From Propionibacteriales bacterium (lineage in GTDB: Bacteria; Actinomycetota; Actinomycetes; Propionibacteriales; Nocardioidaceae), in NCBI GenBank assembly GCA_009377795.1, contig WHTJ01000017.1, positions 1-57,937 of the forward strand: a stretch of DNA of 57,937 nt. The letters are read 5' to 3'. The translations under genes were made by a program, and so were the position numbers. Shown piece by piece: positions 41,708 to 49,299 of the stretch; position 1 is the stretch's first letter, and every line of letters starts with the position of its first letter. The notes under the pieces were generated by a model. That model saw only the letters and a list, made by a program, of their open reading frames with translations, did not search any database and was not told the origin of the DNA.

Positions 41708-42241
41708 ATGAAGCCGGTGCGCAGGACCGTGGAGCTCACGGGCGAGGTCGTCATGGCGTTCGTCGCGGTGGCCATCATCGTGAGCATGCTCGCGAGCACC
41801 TTCGATGTCATCGGCATCAAGCTGTTCGGCCAGCCGCTCGGTGGCGCCGTGGAAGGCGCGTCCAACCTGATGCCCCTCATCGTGTTCGTCTCCCTCGCGT
41901 ACGTGCAGCGCAACCGCCAGCACATCCGGGTGGAGATCCTCTATGCCCGCCTGTCGGTACGCGCCCGCGCAGTCATGGACATCGTGACCGCGGTTGTGGT
42001 GACCGGGTTCTTCATCCTGCTGGCCTGGCAGCTGTGGGGTGCGTTCCAGACCAGCTTCGACATTCGGGAGGCGGCCGCCACGACCGTCCGCCTCCCGATC
42101 TGGCCGATCAAGGGCCTGATCGTCCTGGGATGTGTGGTCATGATCGCGCAGATGCTGGTCGACCTGGTCGAGTACATCCAAAACTTCCGGCATCCCGAGG
42201 ATGCCAAGCCGGCTGAAGACGAGTTAGAGCTCACCGAGTAA
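41708..42241 (+). CDS. dctQ: TRAP transporter small permease (DctQ family)
   Basis: A 177-residue protein with four membrane segments (about residues 12-35, 50-66, 86-110 and 133-155) and an acidic C-terminal tail, the layout of DctQ. Conserved features include the segment-2 block SLAYVQRNRQHIRVE and, late in the protein, VRLPIWPIKGLIVLG. It is encoded four genes after dctM, separated by an amidohydrolase, an isochorismatase-fold protein and an SDR, which is unusual because dctQ normally precedes or is fused to dctM. ATG 41708 follows GAGAGGGG. It ends the operon and converges on the amidase gene (54-base gap). Confidence 0.9.
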   Translation: MKPVRRTVELTGEVVMAFVAVAIIVSMLASTFDVIGIKLFGQPLGGAVEGASNLMPLIVFVSLAYVQRNRQHIRVEILYARLSVRARAVMDIVTAVVVTGFFILLAWQLWGAFQTSFDIREAAATTVRLPIWPIKGLIVLGCVVMIAQMLVDLVEYIQNFRHPEDAKPAEDELELTE

Positions 42242-42295
42242 CCTACCCGTTCTCAACGCAGGCGATTGCGTCGTGACAGGAAGCCGGGGATCTCC

Positions 42296-42964
42296 CTACA
42301 GCGCGTCCAACTCCTTCATGACCTGGTCGGAGGGCAGCACGTCCGCGTACTTGGCGTTCATCTCGAACAGGCCCACCTGGTGGCTGAGCTCGGCCCGGTC
42401 GTAGACGCAATCCTCTACCACGATGGGGCGGAAGTTGGCCGAGAAGGCATCGACGGTCGTGGCCCGGACGCACCCGCTCGTGGTGCAGCCCGCTATCAGC
42501 AGGGTGTCGATCCGGTTCCCCACCAGGTGACGCAACAGCGGGGTACCGAAGAACCCGCTGGGGCCGTGCTTCGGAACGACGGCGTCGCCGTCGCGTGGCG
42601 CGACTTCATCGACGAACTCGTAGCCGACGGCACGAATGTCCATCAGCTTGGGGTTGGTGGCGGCCTCCATGCGCGGTCCCGCATCCTTGGGCGCCACGCA
42701 GGGGAAGATGACCGGCCAGCCTGCCGCGCGGACTCGTTCGAGCAAAGGCACCAGGTTGTCGATGGCGCGCCAGGCTCGCTCCCCGCAGGCGGTGGGGTAG
42801 TCGTGCTCGATGGCCTCCAGCACCGGTCGCCGCGACCCGACAGTCCGTCGCTGGATGTCGATGATCAACAGCGCCGGCGCCTTTCCGAAGCCGATCGACT
42901 GCCCGAAACCGGAGGCCTCGTAGATCGTGCGGTCTTCGTCGCTCAGGTAGTTGCTTACATCCAT
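42296..42964 (-). CDS. N-carbamoylsarcosine amidase-like cysteine hydrolase
   Basis: A 222-residue isochorismatase-fold hydrolase with the complete triad: Asp in LLIIDIQRR, Lys in VVPKHGPSGFFGT and Cys in AGCTTSGCVRATTVDA. The CTTSGCVRAT signature is that of N-carbamoylsarcosine amidohydrolase, which cleaves the carbamoyl group of ring-opened hydantoins. It is thus a natural partner for the hydantoinase-like enzymes nearby. ATG 42964 follows GGAGGGAAGCA; a longer start at 43042 has no support. The flavoprotein gene (43058) lies upstream on the same strand and may be co-transcribed. Confidence 0.92.
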   Translation of the reverse strand: MDVSNYLSDEDRTIYEASGFGQSIGFGKAPALLIIDIQRRTVGSRRPVLEAIEHDYPTACGERAWRAIDNLVPLLERVRAAGWPVIFPCVAPKDAGPRMEAATNPKLMDIRAVGYEFVDEVAPRDGDAVVPKHGPSGFFGTPLLRHLVGNRIDTLLIAGCTTSGCVRATTVDAFSANFRPIVVEDCVYDRAELSHQVGLFEMNAKYADVLPSDQVMKELDAL

Positions 42965-43057
42965 TGCTTCCCTCCAGAGGTCGGGTGTCGTGTTGCACAT
43001 GACGATGGGGATAGAGCGTTCACTCCTCGCTGCTCCAGGCATCTATGGCCCGGGCGC

Positions 43058-44005
43058 TCACCCAGCCGTCACCATGTCCTCGATGAAGCCGATGGCGGCA
43101 TCCGGCGGCGCATTGTGGCCGAGGTCCATGAGGTACGCCTCGGTAATGCCGATCTGTTCCAGGCGTCGGAATAGCGCTGCGGCATCGGCCGGCGCCCCGG
43201 GGATGAAGTAGCGCTCCCGGAACTCGCGCACCGCGCCCGGGTCCGCAGGCAGGTCATGGTCCTCGTCCGTGTGGGCCAGATCCACGTATCCCTCGAGGGG
43301 CGGAAGTACGGGAATCCCCATCTTCTGCAGGATCTGGGGATCTCGTTGCGAGATGGCGCCGTACTTCCGCGCCATGATCTGCTCCACCACCGCCTCATCG
43401 TAGTCGGGATCGATGAACAGTGTGGACAGGATGATGCTCACCTCGGAGGGGTCCCGTCCGGCCTCCTCGGCGCCCGCTCGGATGTGGTCGACCGCTTCCT
43501 TGACGATGCCCTCCTCCACGCCGATCTGGACGATGACGCCATCGGCGTGGCCGCCCGCGTAGCGCATCAGCTTGGGGCCATTGGTTGCGATCAGCGTGGG
43601 GGTCGCGCGATGGTCTTCGCCTGCCGCGCCCACGAACTGCTCGAACGAATTGATGAACTCGGAGATGGGCTGTGGCTTCAGGCCGACATCCCGGACCGCG
43701 CTGTCCCCGCGTGCCACGCCGACCCGGAACTCGGCATTCGACGCGTCCGCAAGGATATCCGCGGAGTTCCGCACAACCGCCCAGTGGCGCATCACGAAGT
43801 TCGTCGCCGCGATCGTGAACGGGATCTCGGGGTACCGCGGAACCCATTTCGCCAGGGTCAGCAGGGTGTCATTCCAGAGCCGCGGTGAGTCCGAGATGAA
43901 CACGCCTGCCACGGCATCGTGGCCCACGACCTTGGCTACGGATTCCCCGAACACGGCGTCGTCGGCCCCCAGCGGAGGCGGCGCGACGCGAACATGGAGG
44001 CGCAT
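43058..44005 (-). CDS. LLM-class flavin-dependent oxidoreductase (second copy)
   Basis: A 315-residue luciferase-like protein resembling F420-dependent methylene-tetrahydromethanopterin reductase-type enzymes (IAATNFVMRHWAVVRNSADILA, parts near residue 70; FRVGVARGDSAVRD near 95; TPTLIATNGPKLMRYAG near 138). Such actinobacterial proteins use F420 or FMN for hydride transfer or oxygenation. ATG 44005 follows GAAAGGCAAGC; the frame extends further upstream but without homology. Upstream, 44006-44093 contains no gene. The substrate is unknown. Confidence 0.88.
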   Translation of the reverse strand: MRLHVRVAPPPLGADDAVFGESVAKVVGHDAVAGVFISDSPRLWNDTLLTLAKWVPRYPEIPFTIAATNFVMRHWAVVRNSADILADASNAEFRVGVARGDSAVRDVGLKPQPISEFINSFEQFVGAAGEDHRATPTLIATNGPKLMRYAGGHADGVIVQIGVEEGIVKEAVDHIRAGAEEAGRDPSEVSIILSTLFIDPDYDEAVVEQIMARKYGAISQRDPQILQKMGIPVLPPLEGYVDLAHTDEDHDLPADPGAVREFRERYFIPGAPADAAALFRRLEQIGITEAYLMDLGHNAPPDAAIGFIEDMVTAG

Positions 44006-44093
44006 TGCTTGCCTTTCGACGTACTCGAGGGCCCGCACGACGAATACGACCAGCCACGGCTGCACCCTCTCTTTGTGCTGAGAACCTAACAGG

Positions 44094-44786
44094 TCAGTCC
44101 ATCCGAAATCGCGGCGAGAGTGCATACCGCAGCAGCACCACGTCACCGATGGGGCATACCTCGGCGAGCGTCGCGCGCCGGTCAGGATTCCACGGAAACC
44201 GGCCGTCGCCGACGAAGCGCGGGGCCCGCGAGTCGCCGACGAAGATCGGGGCGACGACCAGGTGTAGCTCATCGGCCAGATCGGCGGTCAGGAACTGGGT
44301 GTGCACCATCCCGCCGCCCTCGACCATGAGCCGCTTCACCCCGCGGGCGTAGAGGTCTTCGCTCATTCGCTCCATGCTCACCGGCTGGCCGCCGTCGACC
44401 ACGGTCGCCGCCGACCCCAGACGGTCGCGTGCCTTGCGCACCGTCTCGCTCGCGCAGTACACCAGCTTCTGGGAGTCCCCGGTGGCGAAGAAGTTCGCGT
44501 AGGTGTCGAGATTCGTGCTGCACGTCACCGTGACCTTGATCGGCGAGGGCGGGAGCCCGCGAGCAACCCGCTCGCTGCGTCGACCTCCGGCACGGACCAG
44601 CAATCGCGGGTTGTCGTTTCGGACAGTGGCCGCGCCTACGAGGATCGCGTCGCAGGAGGCACGTACGGCGTCGACCCGGTCGAAGTCGGCATCGTTGGAG
44701 AGCAGCAACCGCTCGTCCGTCGCGCTGTCGAGGTAGCCGTCGAGCGACACGCTGCAGCTCAGCAGGGTGTAGGGACGATCAGCCAC
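44094..44786 (-). CDS. RibD C-terminal-domain (dihydrofolate-reductase-like) reductase
   Basis: A 230-residue NADPH reductase of the RibD-C/DHFR fold. Features are the N-terminal SCSVSLDGYLDS, DAILVGAATVRNDNPRLLVR (about residues 45-65) and the C-terminal KRLMVEGGGMVHTQFL, as in pyrimidine reductases acting on diaminopyrimidine-ribose phosphates. There is no deaminase domain and no complete riboflavin operon here. The GTG start overlaps the stop of the membrane-protein gene by 8 bases, so it is the last gene of the leftward cluster starting at 49234. A role in a pterin- or pyrimidine-derived metabolite is inferred from the PTPS-fold gene in the same cluster. Confidence 0.88.
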   Translation of the reverse strand: MADRPYTLLSCSVSLDGYLDSATDERLLLSNDADFDRVDAVRASCDAILVGAATVRNDNPRLLVRAGGRRSERVARGLPPSPIKVTVTCSTNLDTYANFFATGDSQKLVYCASETVRKARDRLGSAATVVDGGQPVSMERMSEDLYARGVKRLMVEGGGMVHTQFLTADLADELHLVVAPIFVGDSRAPRFVGDGRFPWNPDRRATLAEVCPIGDVVLLRYALSPRFRMD

Positions 44787-45819
44787 GCGCCGTGCCCTCC
44801 AGGACGGCGGCGGCGGGCCGTCGTCGGTGGGGGTACGGCCCGCCACGGGCACCGGCGGCGGGCCCCATCGCCTTGCTCTCCGGACGGAGCCATTGCGCCA
44901 TCAACGCGACGGCTCCGGGGAGGGTGGCGACGAGCACCATGAGGCCGTACATCACGGCGGTGGCGACGCCCTGGGCCGCGCCCAGCCCCGCCAGCGCGAA
45001 GACCCACGCGGCCCCGCCCTCACGGGGGCCCCAGCCGGCGATGTTCGTGGGCAGCGCGGTGGCCAGCAGCACGAGCATCACCAGCGGCAGGAGCTGAACC
45101 GGCGAGGCGGTCGATCCGGCGGCCCGAGCGGCGATCAGGAAGGTTGCCGCATGGCCGGTCACGACCACGGCGGAGGTCAACACGACGCCGGGCCAAACCC
45201 GCCACGCCAGCAGGCCGTACCGGACGTCGGTGACCAGCGCGCGGCCGATCCGCGCCAGCGCGGAGGGTCCGCGACGAGGCAGAGTCCGGGCAATGAGTAC
45301 GGCGGCCAGCGCGGCCGCCACGACCGACCCCGCGACGAGCGGCATGGACGAGCGCAGCGGCGATGGCAGCACGAGCAGAACGACCATCGTCAGCGCTAGT
45401 TGGACCATCTGGCCGGCGGTTCGCTCCCAGACCACGACCCGAAAAGCGTGGCCGACATCTCCCACGTCGCGACCGCGGCGCACGGCCCGGTGTGCGTCCC
45501 CCAGCACGCCACCGGGAAGGACCGTGTTGAGGAACTGGGACCGGTAGTACGCGCCGATCGCGGCGCGGAGCGGCAGTTCGGAGCCCAGACCCCGCGACAC
45601 CAGTCGCCACCGCCAGGCGCAGCACACCGTGGTCGGCACCGCGATGCCCGCGGCAGCCGCCAACGACCATGCGTCGATCCGCCGAAGGGGTTCGAGGAAC
45701 GGGCCGGTGCCCAGCCGCCAGACGAGGACGGCGAGGATCGCGGCGCCGACCACCATCTGCGTCAAAGCCCACGGGCCGCGGCTCCGTCGCAGCACGCGTT
45801 CTCCGCGCGGGTAGCGCAT
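44779..45819 (-). CDS. Lysylphosphatidylglycerol synthase-like/flippase-like membrane protein
   Basis: A 346-residue integral membrane protein of the UPF0104/LPG-synthase transmembrane family, with about eight segments. Typical are the SQFLNTVLPGGVLGDAHRA block (about residues 80-98) and LPTNIAGWGPREGGAAWVFA (about 248). It has only the membrane part, without the soluble aminoacyltransferase domain of MprF, so a flippase or glycolipid role is likelier. ATG 45819 follows GAAGGGG; an ATG at 45843 is possible. It lies between a methyltransferase gene and the RibD-like gene. Confidence 0.85.
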   Translation of the reverse strand: MRYPRGERVLRRSRGPWALTQMVVGAAILAVLVWRLGTGPFLEPLRRIDAWSLAAAAGIAVPTTVCCAWRWRLVSRGLGSELPLRAAIGAYYRSQFLNTVLPGGVLGDAHRAVRRGRDVGDVGHAFRVVVWERTAGQMVQLALTMVVLLVLPSPLRSSMPLVAGSVVAAALAAVLIARTLPRRGPSALARIGRALVTDVRYGLLAWRVWPGVVLTSAVVVTGHAATFLIAARAAGSTASPVQLLPLVMLVLLATALPTNIAGWGPREGGAAWVFALAGLGAAQGVATAVMYGLMVLVATLPGAVALMAQWLRPESKAMGPAAGARGGPYPHRRRPAAAVLEGTARG

Positions 45820-45894
45820 CCGGTGACCCCTTCGTTCGGTCATGAGGGTACATACGGGCACGGCGGCGAAATGGTTCACCCGCCTCGCAGGATG

Positions 45895-46716
45895 TCAGAC
45901 CGGCCGGGCCAGCAGATCGCGGTGGTACACGGTGACGGACAGCCGGCCGGCGGCTGCCTCGGCCAGGCGCCGCCGTCCGTACGAGACGGCCGCGGTGCCC
46001 AGCTCCGGTCGCTGCTCGCATGCCGCGGCCAGCCAGCCGGTGAACCACTCCGCAGCCAGAGCGGTCTGGCCGGGGCCGAGCCGCCACGGGCTCGGCCGGG
46101 TCTGGACGTCGGCGCCCAGCCGGGTGAAGCCGTCCACCGCGGCCCCGACCGCGTCCGGGCCGAGGAGCCGGCGAGCGCCGGTGGTGCGTCGCTGGTGGGC
46201 GTTGAACGCGTCGGTGACGGACTGGTCGAACGGATCGGACGGCGTCAGCTCGACCCGACCGGTGACGCTCAGGGTGATCAGTACGGGACAGCCCACGCCG
46301 GCACAGGTCGCGACAAGTCGTTCGAGCTCGTCCGCGGTCAGCATGTCCAGCAGCGCCGAGGCGGTGATGAGGGCTGCGCCGGCCAGTTCCCTCGGGTGGA
46401 GCCGGGTGATGTCGCGCCGGCGGGTCTCCACCGTGACCGGGGCGCCGTCGGAGGCCGCATGCGGCGGGTCGGCGGCAGCGCGGGTGAGCAGCTCGGCATC
46501 CCGGTCGTACATGACCCAGTGCTGGGGGCCGGTCAGCCGCGGCGCGAGCCAGCGGGCCATCGAGCCGGTGCCGCAACCGAGGTCGTGAACGGTCGTGACG
46601 CCGTCGGCCGGCAGGTACGTCCGCACCGCCTCGACGAGCTCCGGCGCGCGGGCCGCGGCGTCGGCAGGCTCTCGCAACGCCAGCCACTCGGAGCCGGCCC
46701 GCACCTCTTCCGTCAT
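45895..46716 (-). CDS. Class I SAM-dependent methyltransferase
   Basis: A 273-residue Rossmann methyltransferase. Motif I is VHDLGCGTGSMARWLAP (about residues 43-59), the acidic end of strand 2 is VMYDRDAEL and motif IV is around ALITASALLDML. ATG 46716 overlaps the glycosyltransferase stop (ATGA), so the two are coupled and may modify the same molecule. No metal site or membrane segment is visible. The methyl acceptor is unknown. Confidence 0.9.
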   Translation of the reverse strand: MTEEVRAGSEWLALREPADAAARAPELVEAVRTYLPADGVTTVHDLGCGTGSMARWLAPRLTGPQHWVMYDRDAELLTRAAADPPHAASDGAPVTVETRRRDITRLHPRELAGAALITASALLDMLTADELERLVATCAGVGCPVLITLSVTGRVELTPSDPFDQSVTDAFNAHQRRTTGARRLLGPDAVGAAVDGFTRLGADVQTRPSPWRLGPGQTALAAEWFTGWLAAACEQRPELGTAAVSYGRRRLAEAAAGRLSVTVYHRDLLARPV

Positions 46717-47777
46717 GCCACCTCCGCCAAGACCCGAGAGATGCGCTCCGCGGTCGAAGACCAGCCGCACAGCCCGGCGCGGCGCTGCTCGGCCGAGTGC
46801 CGCATCCGCTGCCGCAGATCGGCATCACTCAGCCAGGCGCGCAGGGCATCGGCGAGGGCCGTCGGGTCTTCGCGGGCCACCAGCAGACCCGGCGTGCCTC
46901 CCTCGGGATCACGACCAAGAGCCTCGGGGAGCCCACCGATGGCACTGGCCACGACCGGGAGCCCGTGAGCCAGTGCCTCGGTGACGACCATTCCGTAGCT
47001 CTCCCTTCGCGATGCCAGTACAAGGACGTCGGCGGCGGTGTACGCGGTGTCGAGCGCCGCGCCCGTCAGCGGGCCGGTGAAACGTACCCGGTCACTGACG
47101 CCGTCCTTCCGGGCCTGCTTGTGCAGTCGGTCGACGAAGCCTGGATCCCGGTTCAGACTGCCCACGCACGCGCAGCGCCACGGTAGATCCCCGATCGTCG
47201 CCAGGGCCGTGAGCAGCACATCGTGCCCCTTGTTCGGCGTGACCGCGGCGACGGACAGCAGCTCACCGCCGGTCGCCGTACCCGGCGCTTTGTCCGCGGG
47301 GTCGACGCCCGGCTCGGCGACGTGGACCCGGTCCGGCCGGAGCTCGTGTCGGTCGAGCAGCCGTCGCCGGGTCCACACGCTGGACGTCACGACCGCGGCG
47401 GCCGCCGACAGCACCGCGCCTTCCCGTGCGCCCGCCTCGGCGACGCCATCCTCCGACGGATCATCGGCGAGCGGCATGTGCACGAGGATGACCAGACGCA
47501 GGCGGCGCGTCTCGGGGACGAGTGCCTCTGGGGCATTCGAGGCGACCAAACCGTCGACCAGCACCATGGCGTCGTAGGGGATACCGCTGACGACATCGCC
47601 GAGGGCGGCGCGATCCGCCGGAGCGGGCGTCGGCCATGAGCCGGGTACGGCGTGCTCGTGCACCGACCATCCGAGCGCGGCGAGCTCACCGCTCACTCGG
47701 CGGTCGTAGACGTTGCCGCCGCTCGGCCGGTCCGGGTCGTCGATGCCGTCGGGCACGACGAAGTGGACCACGTTCAC
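46713..47777 (-). CDS. Glycosyltransferase family 4 protein
   Basis: A 354-residue GT-B enzyme. The N-terminal domain has SGGNVYDRRVSGELAALGW, the acceptor-side pattern. The C-terminal donor domain has LSVAAVTPNKGHDVLLTAL, RVRFTGPLTGAALDTAYTAA and the EX7E region SRRESYGMVVTEALAHGLPV (about residues 255-275) that binds the sugar nucleotide. The GTG start at 47777 follows GGAGGGG; a longer reading would enter the intergenic region. It is encoded between the PTPS-fold protein and the methyltransferase. Confidence 0.93.
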   Translation of the reverse strand: MNVVHFVVPDGIDDPDRPSGGNVYDRRVSGELAALGWSVHEHAVPGSWPTPAPADRAALGDVVSGIPYDAMVLVDGLVASNAPEALVPETRRLRLVILVHMPLADDPSEDGVAEAGAREGAVLSAAAAVVTSSVWTRRRLLDRHELRPDRVHVAEPGVDPADKAPGTATGGELLSVAAVTPNKGHDVLLTALATIGDLPWRCACVGSLNRDPGFVDRLHKQARKDGVSDRVRFTGPLTGAALDTAYTAADVLVLASRRESYGMVVTEALAHGLPVVASAIGGLPEALGRDPEGGTPGLLVAREDPTALADALRAWLSDADLRQRMRHSAEQRRAGLCGWSSTAERISRVLAEVA

Positions 47778-47814
47778 GCGCCCCCCTCCAACGTGCCTGA
47801 CACGGCAAGCTCGC

Positions 47815-48213
47815 TCACAGCGGCCGCTCGTATGTCGCCCACGCGATGTGCGACTCGTGGAGGGTGACCGCAAGGCCGGCCAGCCTCCGGCCGCCGTCAC
47901 CGAGGGCACCGGCTCGCAACCGCTCGGCGAGCCGATCGGCGACCACCTTGGCGAGTGCCTCGGTGGAGGTGTTCATGCCGGCGAACTCGGCTTCGTCGTC
48001 CAAGTTGCGGTAGCTGAGCTCGCCGACCACGGCGCGCAGCTCCTGAGTCGCTCGTCCGATGTCGACCACGATGTTGTCGTCATCGAGGGCCGTACTCCGG
48101 AAGGTCGCGTCCACGACGTACGTAGCGCCATGCAGGCGCTGCGCTGGTCCGAACACCTCGCCGCGCAGGCTGTGGGCGATCATCATGTGGTCTCGTACTG
48201 TCATGCTGAACAT
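47815..48213 (-). CDS. Divergent 6-pyruvoyl-tetrahydropterin synthase-fold protein
   Basis: A 132-residue T-fold protein like PTPS/QueD. His14 (MMIAHSL) and His28 fit zinc ligands, but the canonical HGHxY is HGATY (third ligand Ala), and the catalytic LDH is LDD (RNLDDEAEF). The late ESH motif ([12 protein letters not shown]) that anchors the pterin ring is retained. It probably binds a pterin-like compound but is unlikely to be a standard queuosine or biopterin enzyme. ATG 48213 lies 4 bases after the upstream stop behind GAAGGG; an ATG at 48231 overlaps that gene. Confidence 0.85.
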   Translation of the reverse strand: MFSMTVRDHMMIAHSLRGEVFGPAQRLHGATYVVDATFRSTALDDDNIVVDIGRATQELRAVVGELSYRNLDDEAEFAGMNTSTEALAKVVADRLAERLRAGALGDGGRRLAGLAVTLHESHIAWATYERPL

Positions 48214-48217
48214 CGGA

Positions 48218-49234
48218 TCACCCTTCGCCATAACTGACGGTGTGGCAGAGCGCCGACTGGCTCCCGGCCGCCAGTCGCGGCATCAGGCCGGGCAGCTCGT
48301 CGAACGGGGACACGCCGGTGATCAGCGCATCGAAGGCGGGATCGCGCAGCAGGTCCAGAGCGAGGGACCGCCGGTCGGCGGGGGTACGGCCGCCTCGCCG
48401 CGCCGGGGAGACCGTCCCGACCTGGCTGGACCGGATCGCGAGGCGCCCGGAATGGAAGGCGCCGCCGAGCGTAAGGTGCACCTCGGCGTCGCCGTACCAG
48501 GACAGATCGACGACGCTGCCCTCCTTGGCCAGCAGGTCCAGCGACAGCTGGAGCCCGGCGGAGGTGGCGCTGGCGTGTACGACGAGATCGCGACCGTCCG
48601 CAGCCTCGGCAGGAGAGGCGAAGCCTGCGCCCAGGTGGGTCACGACCTCGGCCTTGGCCGGGTCCACGTCGACGACGGTGACCTCTACGCCGGGGAACCG
48701 GGTCAGGAGGCGCGCGACGCAGCAGCCGACCATGCCGGCACCGACCACGGTGATGCGGTCACCGACGAGCGGTGCGGCGTCCCACAGGGCGTTGACGGCC
48801 GTCTCCGCGGTTCCGGCCAGCACGGCCCGCTCCGGTGGCACGTCGTCGGGTACGGGGACCACGGCGTTCGCCGGCACCACGTAGGCGGTCTGGTGCGGGT
48901 ACAGGCAGAAGACCGTGCGATCGCGCAGATCGGGCGGGCCATGCTCCACGACACCGACATTGAGGTAGCCGTACTTGACCGGCCCCGGGAACTCCCCCTC
49001 CTGGAAGGGTGCGCGCATCGCGTCATACTGGCTTTCCGGGACCTGGCCGTTGAACACCAGCGTCTCGGTGCCCCGGCTGATCCCGGAACGCAATGTGCGA
49101 ACCACGACATCGTCCGCACCCGGCTCCGGCAACCGGACCGGCCGGATCTCGCCCGCACCGGGCTCGCGCACCCAGAACGCCAGGGCCTCAGTACGCACCG
49201 GCAGGCTCCTGCCTTGGATTGTTCGCTCGCTCAC
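48218..49234 (-). CDS. Medium-chain (zinc-type) alcohol dehydrogenase family protein
   Basis: A 338-residue MDR-fold protein. The cofactor domain has [17 protein letters not shown] (about residues 160-176) and the catalytic-domain elements include [15 protein letters not shown] and [13 protein letters not shown]. The structural-zinc Cys cluster is absent and the usual catalytic Cys near residue 45 is replaced in SGISRGTE, a pattern seen in actinobacterial MDRs found in similar clusters. It is the first gene of the leftward cluster (GTG start) and divergent from the CDP-alcohol phosphotransferase fusion, 65 bases away. Confidence 0.88.
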   Translation of the reverse strand: MSERTIQGRSLPVRTEALAFWVREPGAGEIRPVRLPEPGADDVVVRTLRSGISRGTETLVFNGQVPESQYDAMRAPFQEGEFPGPVKYGYLNVGVVEHGPPDLRDRTVFCLYPHQTAYVVPANAVVPVPDDVPPERAVLAGTAETAVNALWDAAPLVGDRITVVGAGMVGCCVARLLTRFPGVEVTVVDVDPAKAEVVTHLGAGFASPAEAADGRDLVVHASATSAGLQLSLDLLAKEGSVVDLSWYGDAEVHLTLGGAFHSGRLAIRSSQVGTVSPARRGGRTPADRRSLALDLLRDPAFDALITGVSPFDELPGLMPRLAAGSQSALCHTVSYGEG

Positions 49235-49299
49235 AGCCTCAGTGAACCGAACACTAGCAACGTCCGTACAAGTGCTGTAAGCAAAGAAAGGGAGGCGCG

